Source: Cytophagales bacterium (GTDB lineage Bacteria > Bacteroidota > Bacteroidia > Cytophagales > Cyclobacteriaceae). From it: a stretch of DNA of 64,000 bases. The notes under the pieces were generated by a model, which did not search any database, was not told the origin of the DNA, and worked only from the letters and a program-made list of their open reading frames with translations. The stretch is taken from contig JAFLBQ010000004.1 in assembly GCA_017303805.1 (NCBI GenBank), positions 248,001-312,000 of the forward strand. The letters run 5' to 3'. A program made the translations under genes and the position numbers. Shown here one piece after another: positions 1 to 7,624 of this stretch; the first letter of the stretch is position 1; each line of letters opens with the position of its first letter.

Positions 1-1
1 G

Positions 2-442
2 CGCGAGTTTGCCGCCACGCCTGGCCTGGTGTGGAAAGCCTGGACTACCGCAGAATTGCTGGACCAATGGTGGGCACCACTCCCCTATCAAAACAAAACC
101 AAAACACTCGACTTCCGTGCCGGTGGGCGCTGGCATTATTCAATGATTAGTCCCGAAAACCAGGTACACTGGTGTTGCTTCGACTATGAGAAGATTGAAA
201 CCGAAAAAAGCTACTCGGGCCTTGATGCTTTTTGCGATGAAGCCGGAACCCTCAACCCCGATTTCGCGCGCATGCATTGGCATACGGCCTTTAGCACCAG
301 CTCGCATGGAACGGTAGTAACCATTACCATTACCGTGGACACCCTGGAAACGCTCGAAAAAATAATTGAAATGGGCTTCAAAGAAGGATTTACTATGGGC
401 TTAAATCAACTCGAAAATTTGCTTACCACTTTAAAAAAATAA
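2..442 (+). CDS. AHSA1/SRPBCC domain protein (5' end cut off)
   Basis: The frame is open from the left edge of the window, so the true start lies outside and only the C-terminal ~146 residues are seen. The first residues (REFAATPGLVWKAWT) and the following WW, 'GGRWHYSM' and the C-terminal amphipathic helix fit the activator of Hsp90 ATPase homologue 1 (AHSA1) branch of the SRPBCC ligand-binding fold. Members of this family bind hydrophobic ligands or act as stress-related cofactors; no substrate can be named here. The stop is 4 nt before the DUF1801 gene, which suggests co-transcription; AHSA1 and DUF1801 genes are often neighbours in Bacteroidota. Confidence 0.85.
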   Translation, partial: REFAATPGLVWKAWTTAELLDQWWAPLPYQNKTKTLDFRAGGRWHYSMISPENQVHWCCFDYEKIETEKSYSGLDAFCDEAGTLNPDFARMHWHTAFSTSSHGTVVTITITVDTLETLEKIIEMGFKEGFTMGLNQLENLLTTLKK

Positions 443-446
443 ACGA

Positions 447-851
447 ATGACCATCAAGATTGCCCAGCCCATAATAGAATACAATGCCGCGCAGCATTTG
501 GAAGACAAGGTAATTTGCGAAACCCTGGCGAACGAAATTACCAAAAACCTGCCCGAGGCTGAAAATAAAATCTGGCACCGCCACCCGGTTTGGTTCTTAG
601 ATGGAAACCCCATAGCTGGTTACCATAAGCTAAAGGCCGGAGTGCGCCTTATGTTTTGGAGTGGGGCCGATTTTGATGAAGATGCATTAAGCGAACGCGG
701 TAAAAAATTTAAAGATGCTTCTATTACCTACACTTCCGCTCAGGAAATCAGCCTGAAAGATTTAAAGCGCTGGCTTACAAAAGCAAGAGAGATACAGTGG
801 GATTACAAAAACATTGTAAAGCGAAAAGGAAAGCTGGTTCGGTTAAAATAA
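447..851 (+). CDS. DUF1801 domain protein (YdhG-like)
   Basis: 134-residue small cytoplasmic protein starting at ATG 4 nt after the upstream stop. The stretch 'IWHRHPVWFLDGNPIAGYH' and the following 'GVRLMFWSGADF' match the DUF1801 / YdhG fold, which has a frataxin-like alpha/beta shape. The C-terminal 'RWLTKAREIQWDYKN' is the usual helical end. The biochemical role of the family is not known. Its pairing with an AHSA1 protein suggests an operon of two stress- or ligand-binding proteins. It is followed by a stem-loop terminator at 874-905. Confidence 0.8.
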   Translation: MTIKIAQPIIEYNAAQHLEDKVICETLANEITKNLPEAENKIWHRHPVWFLDGNPIAGYHKLKAGVRLMFWSGADFDEDALSERGKKFKDASITYTSAQEISLKDLKRWLTKAREIQWDYKNIVKRKGKLVRLK

Positions 852-873
852 AAAATTACCTGATGCGTAAAAC

Positions 874-905
874 AAAGCCCCAGCGCATAAGTGTGCCGGG
901 GCTTT
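874..905. terminator. Bidirectional intrinsic terminator
   Basis: The arms AAAGCCCC (874-881) and GGGGCTTT (898-905) pair perfectly and continue with GCGCA/TGTGC after one mismatch. T-rich sequence follows on the plus strand and A-rich sequence precedes it, so it can end both the plus-strand DUF1801 transcript and the minus-strand tmRNA, whose 3' end is at 916. Confidence 0.85.
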
Positions 906-915
906 TAAATTTAAG

Positions 916-1308
916 TGGAGCTGCAGGGAATCGAACCCTGGTCCAGAGAAGATGAACGTGTACGTTCTACATGCTTAGTTGCACTTTGATTGTCAGGAAG
1001 AGCAAGGCAGGCAACGGCCAAACACTTCCGTAGTTACTGTTGTCTTAATGGGGTTACGTAACCATAACCGCATCCAGTTTGTGCTATCGACACCGCTAAT
1101 CCGGCACCGCAAAACAGAGCACCGGGCGATGATGGCCTCCACCGATCTTATCAGCGGATAAGCAAATCTAACCTTGGGTCAGATTAAGCAGCCATGGCGT
1201 AGTTATTCTCGCCACTTAAATTGGTAGGACTATCTTTCAAGGCTCTCATCCCACGAGCCTGCATGCTGGCATACACCCCCACACATCCTGTCAAAACCGG
1301 TCAGCCCC
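916..1308 (-). ncRNA. ssrA: Transfer-messenger RNA (tmRNA)
   Basis: One-piece tmRNA of about 393 nt that rescues stalled ribosomes. On the minus strand the 5' end reads GGGGCTGACCGGTTTTGACA, a typical tmRNA start, and the 3' end holds a T-arm with GGGTTCGATTCCC followed by CAGCTCC and discriminator A. The 5' GGGGCTG and 3' CAGCTCC form a full 7-bp acceptor stem with one G-U pair. The next three template bases read CTT, so the 3' CCA is not encoded and must be added by tRNA nucleotidyltransferase. The tag frame (1184-1213) encodes GENNYAMAA and a stop. A terminator lies just downstream (874-905). Short reading frames drawn across this region are not genes. Confidence 0.97.
1184..1213 (-). other. 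tmRNA proteolysis tag (GENNYAMAA-stop)
   Basis: Inside ssrA, the minus strand reads GGC GAG AAT AAC TAC GCC ATG GCT GCT TAA. The tag GENNYAMAA ends in AMAA and keeps the NYA core of Bacteroidota tags such as GETNYALAA of Bacteroides; the usual Leu is replaced by Met. The resume codon is GGC. The C-terminal Ala-Ala is the part read by ClpXP-type proteases. Confidence 0.92.
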
Positions 1309-1312
1309 AGAT

Positions 1313-1332
1313 AAATTCCGAATTCGGAATTT
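1313..1332. promoter_or_regulatory. Perfect 20-bp palindrome upstream of ssrA
   Basis: Bases 1313-1332 read AAATTCCGAATTCGGAATTT, which equals its own reverse complement. The site ends 5 bp before the mature 5' end of tmRNA (1308), so it covers the promoter/leader region of ssrA. The symmetry and position suggest a dimeric-regulator operator or a structured leader. No family-specific operator is recognised. Confidence 0.55.
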
Positions 1333-1354
1333 TAAATTTTGAATCGATTTGTTG

Positions 1355-1445
1355 GGCGGCCGAGCGGGCTATCCGCTACAAGCTCCCTCTCGCCAACGCT
1401 ATCCCGAGCGCAGCGAGGGAGGCTTTTCGCTTCTATCCCTGCCGC
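1355..1445. repeat. Possible extragenic repeat with imperfect stem-loop
   Basis: The 239-bp gap between ssrA and the lipoprotein gene contains a GC-richer block unlike the AT-rich flanks. It includes CGGGCTATCCGCTACAAGCT and an imperfect stem-loop formed by AGCTCCCTCTCGC and GCGAGGGAGGCT (about 1381-1423). An open frame of 96 codons crosses it but has no coding features. It may be a dispersed extragenic element; copy number cannot be judged from one window. Confidence 0.3.
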
Positions 1446-1547
1446 AAATTCTGTTTCAAAGAACAATTGGGTTACAAATGTAATCCAAAAATAGTTCTTA
1501 CCGAGCGCTGATTTTGATACCTTTAAGCAACCTAACCGCCAAGCTAA

Positions 1548-2033
1548 ATGAAAAAATTATTCATACTCCCGGCCTTACTCGTGCTTATTCAATGCAGCCC
1601 TACCCCGGTACAGCAAGACCTCATTAACTATATAAATGTCGAAATGCCAAAAGTGGCTACGTTGGAGAGCGAGGCTTTAGAAGCCTACGAAAGTATTAGT
1701 GGTGCCAACTACCAAAACGACTCGACTATGTACTACACCATTACCGAAACGGTGTTGCCGAAATACGAAGAGTTTTACGCCCTCTTAAAAGATATAAAGC
1801 CGGCCACAGAAGATGTAAACCAACTACACGCCAAATACCTGCAGGCTGCGGAAGACCAACTGCAGGCATTTAAGCTAATATTGGATGCTATTGAAAAACA
1901 AGACCCTCAAATAATTATTGCGGCCAATAAAGATCTTGCCGAAGGCCGCGCCTTGCTAACCACGTGGCGTGCTAGCCTCGACTCGGCCTGCGCAAAACAC
2001 CAGGTGGTTTTTACCAGCGATGAAGAAAAGTAA
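1548..2033 (+). CDS. Putative lipoprotein, alpha-helical
   Basis: 161-residue protein with a lipoprotein signal: 'MKKLFILPALLVLIQCS' has a short positive N-region, a hydrophobic core and Cys16 in a lipobox-like LIQC. The mature part is rich in Glu, Leu and Ala and predicted to be almost entirely helical, with no catalytic motif. Size, signal and helical make-up resemble LIC11966-type surface lipoproteins, but this is a weak family assignment. It is probably anchored in the envelope. It stands alone between ssrA and a convergent glycosyltransferase gene, whose end is 37 nt away. Confidence 0.7.
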   Translation: MKKLFILPALLVLIQCSPTPVQQDLINYINVEMPKVATLESEALEAYESISGANYQNDSTMYYTITETVLPKYEEFYALLKDIKPATEDVNQLHAKYLQAAEDQLQAFKLILDAIEKQDPQIIIAANKDLAEGRALLTTWRASLDSACAKHQVVFTSDEEK

Positions 2034-2070
2034 GCGGAAGTAAATAAGATCGAAGTAAAAAAGTTCAGAA

Positions 2071-3063
2071 TTAAACTTTCAATCTCTTACTTTCATCTTC
2101 TGCTATTCCCACGCTATCAATAACCAAATACTTTTTAGCAGAAACCGATTGCCGCGCCAATAACTCGGCAATAAAGCCGGTAAGAAAAAGTTGCACACCA
2201 ATTACCACAGCCACCAACGCCAGGTAAAAGATAGGCTGTTCGGTTACATCGCGCTTAAGCGCTACTTTAGAAATAAAAACCGAATCGATTTTATCGTAAA
2301 GAATTTTAACGGTAAAGCCTAAGCCCACCAAAAACGAAACGATACCCCACGACCCAAAGAAGTGCATGGGCCGCTGTGCAAACCGACCGATGAATGTGAT
2401 GGAGAGTAAATCCAAAAAGCCGCGCACAAAACGCTCCCAGCCAAATTTGCTGTGGCCATACTTGCGCTCGCGGTGTTCAACTACCTTCTCGGTAATTTTT
2501 GTAAAGCCGGCCCACTTGGCTATTACCGGAATGTAACGGTGCATTTCGCCATACACCGAAATATTTTTTACTACTGCCTGATGGTAGGCTTTTAAGCCAC
2601 AGTTAAAGTCGTGCAGGCTAATACCCGAAATTTTGCGGGTAACAAAATTGAAAAACTTAGAGGGAATAGTTTTTGAAATCGGATCGTGCCGCTTTTTCTT
2701 CCAGCCACTTACCAGGTGAAATCCATCTTGTTTAATCAACTTATACAACTCCGGAATTTCATCGGGACTATCCTGCAAGTCGGCATCCATGGTAATTACC
2801 ACTTCGCCTTGCGTAAGTTTAAATGCAGTATGCAGCGCAGCCGATTTACCAAAATTGCGATTGAATTTTATTCCCTTGAAGGCAACATTGAATTCACTCA
2901 ATTTCTGAATCTCAGCCCACGTATCATCGGTGCTGCCATCATCCACAAAAATAACTTCATAAGAAAAGCCGTGTGCTTGCATCACACGGCTAATCCATTC
3001 GCTTAGCTCAGGAATAGACTCCTGCTCGTCTTTAGCAGGGATAACAATAGACAAGTGAAGCAT
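2071..3063 (-). CDS. GT2 glycosyltransferase, DPM1/ArnC-like membrane type
   Basis: 330 residues. The N-terminal GT-A domain starts 'MLHLSIVIPAKDEQESI' and carries 'VDDGSTDDTW' and 'DADLQDSPDEI', the nucleotide-sugar and metal-binding Asp motifs of family 2 glycosyltransferases. Two strongly hydrophobic C-terminal segments ('WGIVSFLVGLGFTV', 'FYLALVAVVIGVQLFLTGF') give the layout of polyprenyl-phosphate sugar transferases (DPM1, ArnC, GtrB). It probably moves a sugar from a nucleotide donor to undecaprenyl phosphate at the inner membrane for envelope glycan synthesis. Its start overlaps the stop of the upstream DUF4199 gene by one base (TAATG), so translation is likely coupled. Acceptor and sugar are unknown. 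Confidence 0.88.
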   Translation of the reverse strand: MLHLSIVIPAKDEQESIPELSEWISRVMQAHGFSYEVIFVDDGSTDDTWAEIQKLSEFNVAFKGIKFNRNFGKSAALHTAFKLTQGEVVITMDADLQDSPDEIPELYKLIKQDGFHLVSGWKKKRHDPISKTIPSKFFNFVTRKISGISLHDFNCGLKAYHQAVVKNISVYGEMHRYIPVIAKWAGFTKITEKVVEHRERKYGHSKFGWERFVRGFLDLLSITFIGRFAQRPMHFFGSWGIVSFLVGLGFTVKILYDKIDSVFISKVALKRDVTEQPIFYLALVAVVIGVQLFLTGFIAELLARQSVSAKKYLVIDSVGIAEDESKRLKV

Positions 3064-3587
3064 TAAAAGCCTGGCTCGGGGTTACTTTTTTGCGTAAACA
3101 AGGGAACGATGGCTCCGAGTATTGCACTCAAAATTGCACCCCCGAAAACAATGCCCACCCACATAAAAATTCTGCCCATCTTCATTCCCATTTCAATCGC
3201 CTCTTCCGATTGGCCCTGGTCGCGCATCTGCTCTTCTGCTTTTTGCCAAATCTCGGCATAGAGAGCAGGCTCAATCATGGTGATGTATACCATCATAAAA
3301 ACAGTACCTAGTATGAATGAAAAAAGTGTTGTCAGAAATCCTATACCAAAACCCTTTCCGTAGCTCATGTACCCATCGCCCCTGTCTTTATACTCTTTGT
3401 GTGCCAATACAATAATTGCAATTCCAATAACCGCACTCAACAAACTCATTTTCCAATCGCTCTCCATGGGGTTAGCCGAAAAAACCATACTTCGTATCAG
3501 CGAAAATAATATTGATACAATACCGGCAATAGCTCCATATTTTATCGATACGGACAAAAGAGTAGGTTTTTCAATTTTCTCTTCCAT
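3063..3587 (-). CDS. DUF4199 membrane protein (copy 2)
   Basis: 174-residue integral membrane protein with four hydrophobic segments: around residues 13-33, 45-62, 78-102 and 140-165. The short charged motif after TM2 ('LAHKEYKDRGDGYMSYGKGF') is the hallmark of DUF4199, a Bacteroidota membrane family of unknown function. A soluble loop before TM4 is acidic and helical. It is the second of two adjacent DUF4199 genes that differ strongly in sequence, so the duplication is old. It lies in a minus-strand operon with the dihydroorotase-like gene and the GT2 enzyme. Confidence 0.85.
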   Translation of the reverse strand: MEEKIEKPTLLSVSIKYGAIAGIVSILFSLIRSMVFSANPMESDWKMSLLSAVIGIAIIVLAHKEYKDRGDGYMSYGKGFGIGFLTTLFSFILGTVFMMVYITMIEPALYAEIWQKAEEQMRDQGQSEEAIEMGMKMGRIFMWVGIVFGGAILSAILGAIVPLFTQKSNPEPGF

Positions 3588-3592
3588 TTTAA

Positions 3593-4126
3593 TTAGTTTT
3601 TTGGTTGACGTCTTAAAATTACTGATATTATCAAGCTAATAAAAAAGCTTATCAGCACCGATTTAACGAGGTAGTCCAGCGCCAAATCTGCCCCATTAGT
3701 AGCAGGAAGCTCATTAATATTACGCTCCACTACTTCTTTTCCTAATTGCGCTACAATGGCTGGGTCGATAGACCGGAGTTGCGAGGTAGCCAGCGTAATA
3801 TAATCTTGTACAAAAGCCGGGTAAAGCGCACTAAAGATCAGAATAAAGCCGGCTGCGATAAGCGCGAACACCAGTGTAAATAAAAACGCAGCAATCATAC
3901 CCTGGCCAAAATAAAGTACACCCTGCTGGTGGTCGTCTCGTAGTTCTTTTAATGTTATTACAACAAACGCTGAAATCAACACTAACCGAAAATCAAAATA
4001 GACAGGGAACAAAAACGGGTGGCGCCCCACAAAATAGAGGATCACTAAAAAAACAATTCCCAACAACCCAGCCAACAACCCATTGCGCACACTTATAAAA
4101 ACCAGGCGCGGTACGCGTTCAAACAT
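3593..4126 (-). CDS. DUF4199 membrane protein (copy 1)
   Basis: 177-residue membrane protein with about four TM segments. It has the same fold outline as its downstream neighbour: 'VVITLKELRDDHQQGVLYFGQGM' after TM2 and a long periplasmic or cytosolic helix before the last TM. The ATG at 4126 was chosen over an upstream in-frame ATG (4156) because it overlaps the stop of the dihydroorotase-like gene as ATGTTTGA, an 8-bp overlap typical of translational coupling in this window. Function unknown. Confidence 0.82.
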   Translation of the reverse strand: MFERVPRLVFISVRNGLLAGLLGIVFLVILYFVGRHPFLFPVYFDFRLVLISAFVVITLKELRDDHQQGVLYFGQGMIAAFLFTLVFALIAAGFILIFSALYPAFVQDYITLATSQLRSIDPAIVAQLGKEVVERNINELPATNGADLALDYLVKSVLISFFISLIISVILRRQPKN

Positions 4127-5381
4127 CCAGGCTTTGTTTAGAATTGTTAAATACACCCACCGCCTTTCCCGTAAGCTTTTGGCCTACCCACGGTGAGTTT
4201 TTCGATTTTGAGAAATTTACGTCCGGACTGAAAGTCCATTCGCAGGTTGGATCGAACAGGGTAAGGTTTGCCTTAGTGTCCACATCTATTATGACCGAAG
4301 CCAGATTAAGCAGCTTGCGTGGGGCATCCGTAATTTTTTCAATCAGCTCGGCCAAATCAATTTCCTGGGCCAATGCTGCTACCTGAGCTGCAAATGTCTG
4401 CAGGTTAATTACGCCAAACTCGGCCTGGTCAAACTCCAGAAATTTACTCTCATCGTCTTGCGGGGCATGGTTGCTTACAAGTATATCAATGGTGCCATCT
4501 TTTAACCCCTTCACCAGTGCATCCTGGTCGGTCTTTTCGCGAAGCGGAGGATTTACTTTGAAGTTTGTATCAAAATCACCCAGGGCGCTATCGTTAAGCA
4601 ACGGTTGGTACGCGGCAATATCGCACGTTACCTGCAGGCCTTTCTTTTTTGCAGCCCGAACCAGGTCTATCGATTTTGCAGTAGATAATTTACTTAGGTG
4701 CAACCTGCCACCGGCATAGGCCAGCAACTCCAGATTTTTTAAAAGGGCTACTTCTTCGGCAATACGCGGCATGCCCTTTAACCCCAGGCGCGTGCTTTGT
4801 ACCCCCTCGTGCATTTGACCAAATAAATTTAGCCACGTGTCTTCGGGGTGATCGATGAGTACGGCATTAAACTTTTGCAGGTATTGCAAGGCTTTCAGAA
4901 AAATATCGGTATGCCACACAGGCTTAAGGCCATCGGTAAAAGCCAGGGCCCCGGCCTGCTGCAAGTCTATCATTTCTGTAAGCTCCTCACCTTTACAGTT
5001 TTTGGTAACGGCAGCCAATGCATGAATTTGCACCAACCTGTTAGTGTTGTTGGCGGTAAGGTAGCTGATTTCGTTTTTGGTTTGTACCGTGGGTTGCGTG
5101 TTGGGTAGTACTGCTACTTCGGTAAAGCCACCGGCCGAAGCCGCTTTTGCAAGTGACTGTAAATCTTCTTTTTGCTCGTGTCCCGGGTCGCCCACACTGG
5201 CACCAAGGTCCACCCAGCCGGCCGAAAGAATCATGCCGGCTGCATCAATTACCCGATCGGCTGAGTAATTCTTTTCACCGATTTCGGCAATGCGCCCATT
5301 GTGCAGCAACACGTTGCGGGTTTTAAGATGAAAGGGCGAACCTTTGGAAATTATCTTGGCCGATTGGATCAGGAGTTTCAT
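4119..5381 (-). CDS. Dihydroorotase-like protein, probably non-catalytic
   Basis: 420-residue amidohydrolase-fold protein of the class I dihydroorotase family (allantoinase/DHOase type). True DHOases bind two zinc ions through a D-x-H-x-H-x-R motif near residue 60 and a late Asp in 'TDHAPH'. Here the first motif is D58-L-G-A-S-V-G-D-P-G, with both His and the Arg lost, and the late site is S303-N304-H-A-P-Q, with Asp changed to Asn. 'HLSKLST' and 'DHPED' remain. Catalysis is therefore unlikely. In other bacteria, inactive DHOase homologues (PyrX/pDHO) support aspartate carbamoyltransferase; that role is an inference here. Bacteroidota often carry this paralogue alongside an active PyrC. It is first in an operon with two DUF4199 proteins and a GT2 enzyme. 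Confidence 0.88.
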   Translation of the reverse strand: MKLLIQSAKIISKGSPFHLKTRNVLLHNGRIAEIGEKNYSADRVIDAAGMILSAGWVDLGASVGDPGHEQKEDLQSLAKAASAGGFTEVAVLPNTQPTVQTKNEISYLTANNTNRLVQIHALAAVTKNCKGEELTEMIDLQQAGALAFTDGLKPVWHTDIFLKALQYLQKFNAVLIDHPEDTWLNLFGQMHEGVQSTRLGLKGMPRIAEEVALLKNLELLAYAGGRLHLSKLSTAKSIDLVRAAKKKGLQVTCDIAAYQPLLNDSALGDFDTNFKVNPPLREKTDQDALVKGLKDGTIDILVSNHAPQDDESKFLEFDQAEFGVINLQTFAAQVAALAQEIDLAELIEKITDAPRKLLNLASVIIDVDTKANLTLFDPTCEWTFSPDVNFSKSKNSPWVGQKLTGKAVGVFNNSKQSLDV

Positions 5382-5444
5382 GAGTTAGGGATTGATCGGC
5401 TGGTTAGGTTGAAAATCTCTTTCGCACAACATTATCAGTATGCA

Positions 5445-5484
5445 AAGTAACTCCTCAAAGTGTTATAATGCTATGGAGTTACTT
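5445..5484. repeat. Stem-loop at the end of the BatA gene
   Basis: AAGTAACTCC (5445-5454) and GGAGTTACTT (5475-5484) form a perfect 10-bp stem with a 20-nt loop. It spans the stop codon of the BatA-domain gene and sits in the 97-bp gap before the dihydroorotase-like gene, both on the minus strand. The tail on the minus strand is only TTTGC, so it is a poor intrinsic terminator. It may stabilise an mRNA end or attenuate read-through. Confidence 0.5.
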
Positions 5485-7443
5485 CAAAAATCTTATCAAC
5501 AGTATCTCTGTCAACAAAAAGGCCAAGGCCAGAAGCAGTGCGTATTTCCACAATGGTGTGCCTAAATACCGGGCTTTTAATTCGGTGCTAAACGTTTCGG
5601 GCGTGGCCGCATCAAAAACAGAAACATGGGCGCCCGCAAAATACTGCGGTAGCTCAGCTGGTGCAACGGTTGTAAGATCCGATTCGGCCTTCTCCAGGTT
5701 AAAGGCTACCAGGTCCAGGGTATCGCGTTGATGTGTAATTGCGTAAAATCCGGGCCGCACTTCGTAGCGCGGCAATTCCAAAAGTATTCTTTTGGGCAGC
5801 CTGCGCTGCACCGGCACCAGTTCCTGTTCGCCCTTCATGCGCACCGGTTCAGCACCACTAAGGCTATCGGCAAAAACGGTAACCAATGCATTGGAGAGGT
5901 AATGGTAGGGCTTACGATCTTGCCGGTTGCCTGCGGCCGCTAACCTATACATAACCGGCACAAACAAGGCGTGCGAAGCAAAGTCGGTTTCGCGGTTCAA
6001 ACCACTTGCGGCTATATAAACCGTAGCAAAGCGCGAGAGAAAGGGTTGGCCGTTTTGAAAAGAAAGAATAGCAGAGCGATCGGGGCCCCAGCCCCAAACC
6101 GGTTGGGCCGAGGGCATGGCCATAGTGGCCGATTTCTCCTCGAACACATTTTCAAAAAATGGATTTTGATAGTCGGGCTTATCGAGCACCATGCGCGTGG
6201 CATTTTGCACACGGGCCAATGCGGGCAGGCGCAACAGATTTTGGTAAGAAGCAACGTCTGGTTCGCTGCCGGGAAAAACAAGCAGCAAACCCTGGTTGCT
6301 CAGGTAGTTTTGCAAGGCCGCTGCCAGCGCGGCATCTACCCGGTTAACACCATTTAAGATTAACAGGTTTGCATCTTGAAATGCTCCGAAATCTACATTG
6401 GCGGTAGTATAACTTTTAAAATCAAATAATTGCCGGTTGCCATATACTTGCTCCACATAGGTAATGCCCGGCTCTGGTTTAATTTCTACAATGCGCAAGC
6501 GGCCCGCATAGTTGAGCGTAAAATAAAATTCATTATCAAAGCTTATGGGGAAATCTGTAAAACTGAAAACGGCTTTATTGTTGCCGCGCAGGCCGGCAGA
6601 AAGATCGAATGTGGTTTCTACCGAGCTGTTGGGTTGAAGCGTTACCGAGGAGGTTGCCACCTGAATGTTATTTATGGAAAGCCGGGTTACTAAACCTTCA
6701 ACAGCGCGCGGCCCTTTGTTGCGTAGTTTTACCCGAAGCGAATTGCGCTCGCCACCAATGCGAAAGGGGTTGGCCAGGTACACCGAATCTACAAACACGT
6801 TCGAAACCGGGGCCAGCCCCACAGGGGCTAACTGTAACTGCCAGGCCGAATCGAGTACCAACGCATCGCCCAACGTAGCTTGTTGGAAATCTGAGATCCA
6901 AAATACAGAGCCGGGTTGTTCTATTCTTCTTATCACCTCGCTGGCTTTGCGTGCCACTGACGAAAACCGAACTTGAGCCAGTTGATCCAGAATTTCTGAT
7001 TTAGATTTGAACGTGTTGGAGAAGGGAGCAAAATCGTTGGTGAGCAATTTGAACCGGGTTTCGGCTGGAAACAGCGTTACAATTTCGCGTGCAAATGCAG
7101 TGGCCGCCTCTAACCCCCGCAACTTGTCTTGCACCGGAGCCGACATGCTGTAAGAGTTATCGAGGTATAGGGTAATATTTTTCTGTTCTGCAAATTGTTG
7201 GGTAGCCGGCCGAAAGGGTTGTGCAAAAGCCATCACCAAAAAAAACAAAAACAACAGGCGGCTGGCTAAAATCAAATAGCGCTTTAGCCTGCGTTGCTGA
7301 ATGGTTTCCTGCTTTACCTGTTGCAATAACCTTGTGTTCGAAAAAAACAGGCGGGTAGTTCTTTTAAAATTAAAGAGGTGAATGATTACCGGAATGGCAA
7401 GCGCAGCAAGCGCCCAAAGAAATTGCGGATAGCTAAAACTCAT
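5479..7443 (-). CDS. BatA-domain membrane protein with vWA-like region
   Basis: 654 residues. The N-terminus 'MSFSYPQFLWALAALAIPVIIHLFNFKRTTRLFFSNT' plus a second TM ('RYLILASRLLFLFFLVMAFAQP') is the BatA / double-TM domain (PF07584). Next comes a von Willebrand A-like segment with 'LYLDNSYSM', a DxSxS-like metal site, then beta-rich extracytoplasmic repeats and a final TM helix ('YALLLALAFLLTEILLI'). Such proteins occur with MoxR/Bat systems, but no moxR, batB or batC is nearby. The ATG at 7443 was chosen because the double-TM domain starts there; an in-frame codon at 7488 adds 15 atypical residues. The 136-bp upstream gap holds only a small hairpin (ATAGCC-GCG-GGCTAT). Confidence 0.85.
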   Translation of the reverse strand: MSFSYPQFLWALAALAIPVIIHLFNFKRTTRLFFSNTRLLQQVKQETIQQRRLKRYLILASRLLFLFFLVMAFAQPFRPATQQFAEQKNITLYLDNSYSMSAPVQDKLRGLEAATAFAREIVTLFPAETRFKLLTNDFAPFSNTFKSKSEILDQLAQVRFSSVARKASEVIRRIEQPGSVFWISDFQQATLGDALVLDSAWQLQLAPVGLAPVSNVFVDSVYLANPFRIGGERNSLRVKLRNKGPRAVEGLVTRLSINNIQVATSSVTLQPNSSVETTFDLSAGLRGNNKAVFSFTDFPISFDNEFYFTLNYAGRLRIVEIKPEPGITYVEQVYGNRQLFDFKSYTTANVDFGAFQDANLLILNGVNRVDAALAAALQNYLSNQGLLLVFPGSEPDVASYQNLLRLPALARVQNATRMVLDKPDYQNPFFENVFEEKSATMAMPSAQPVWGWGPDRSAILSFQNGQPFLSRFATVYIAASGLNRETDFASHALFVPVMYRLAAAGNRQDRKPYHYLSNALVTVFADSLSGAEPVRMKGEQELVPVQRRLPKRILLELPRYEVRPGFYAITHQRDTLDLVAFNLEKAESDLTTVAPAELPQYFAGAHVSVFDAATPETFSTELKARYLGTPLWKYALLLALAFLLTEILLIRFLK

Positions 7444-7624
7444 TGGTGTAAAAATAAACGAAATCGTGCGAGTAATAAACGGATGCAATACCCCAGTGTT
7501 GTTTTATCTGTACCAACGGAGCGCTGCCTACCTGTGCGGCTCTATGTGAATGAGCGCCTGACCTACATACGGAATTTGTTGTTGGAGTGTATGCTATAGC
7601 CGCGGGCTATGCACCTACCCGGCT

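Noticed and set aside
979-1511. Open frames of 60 and 96 codons on the plus strand
   Set aside because: The first lies inside ssrA on the opposite strand; the second crosses the ssrA 5' end and a repeat-like block. Neither has a coding signature.
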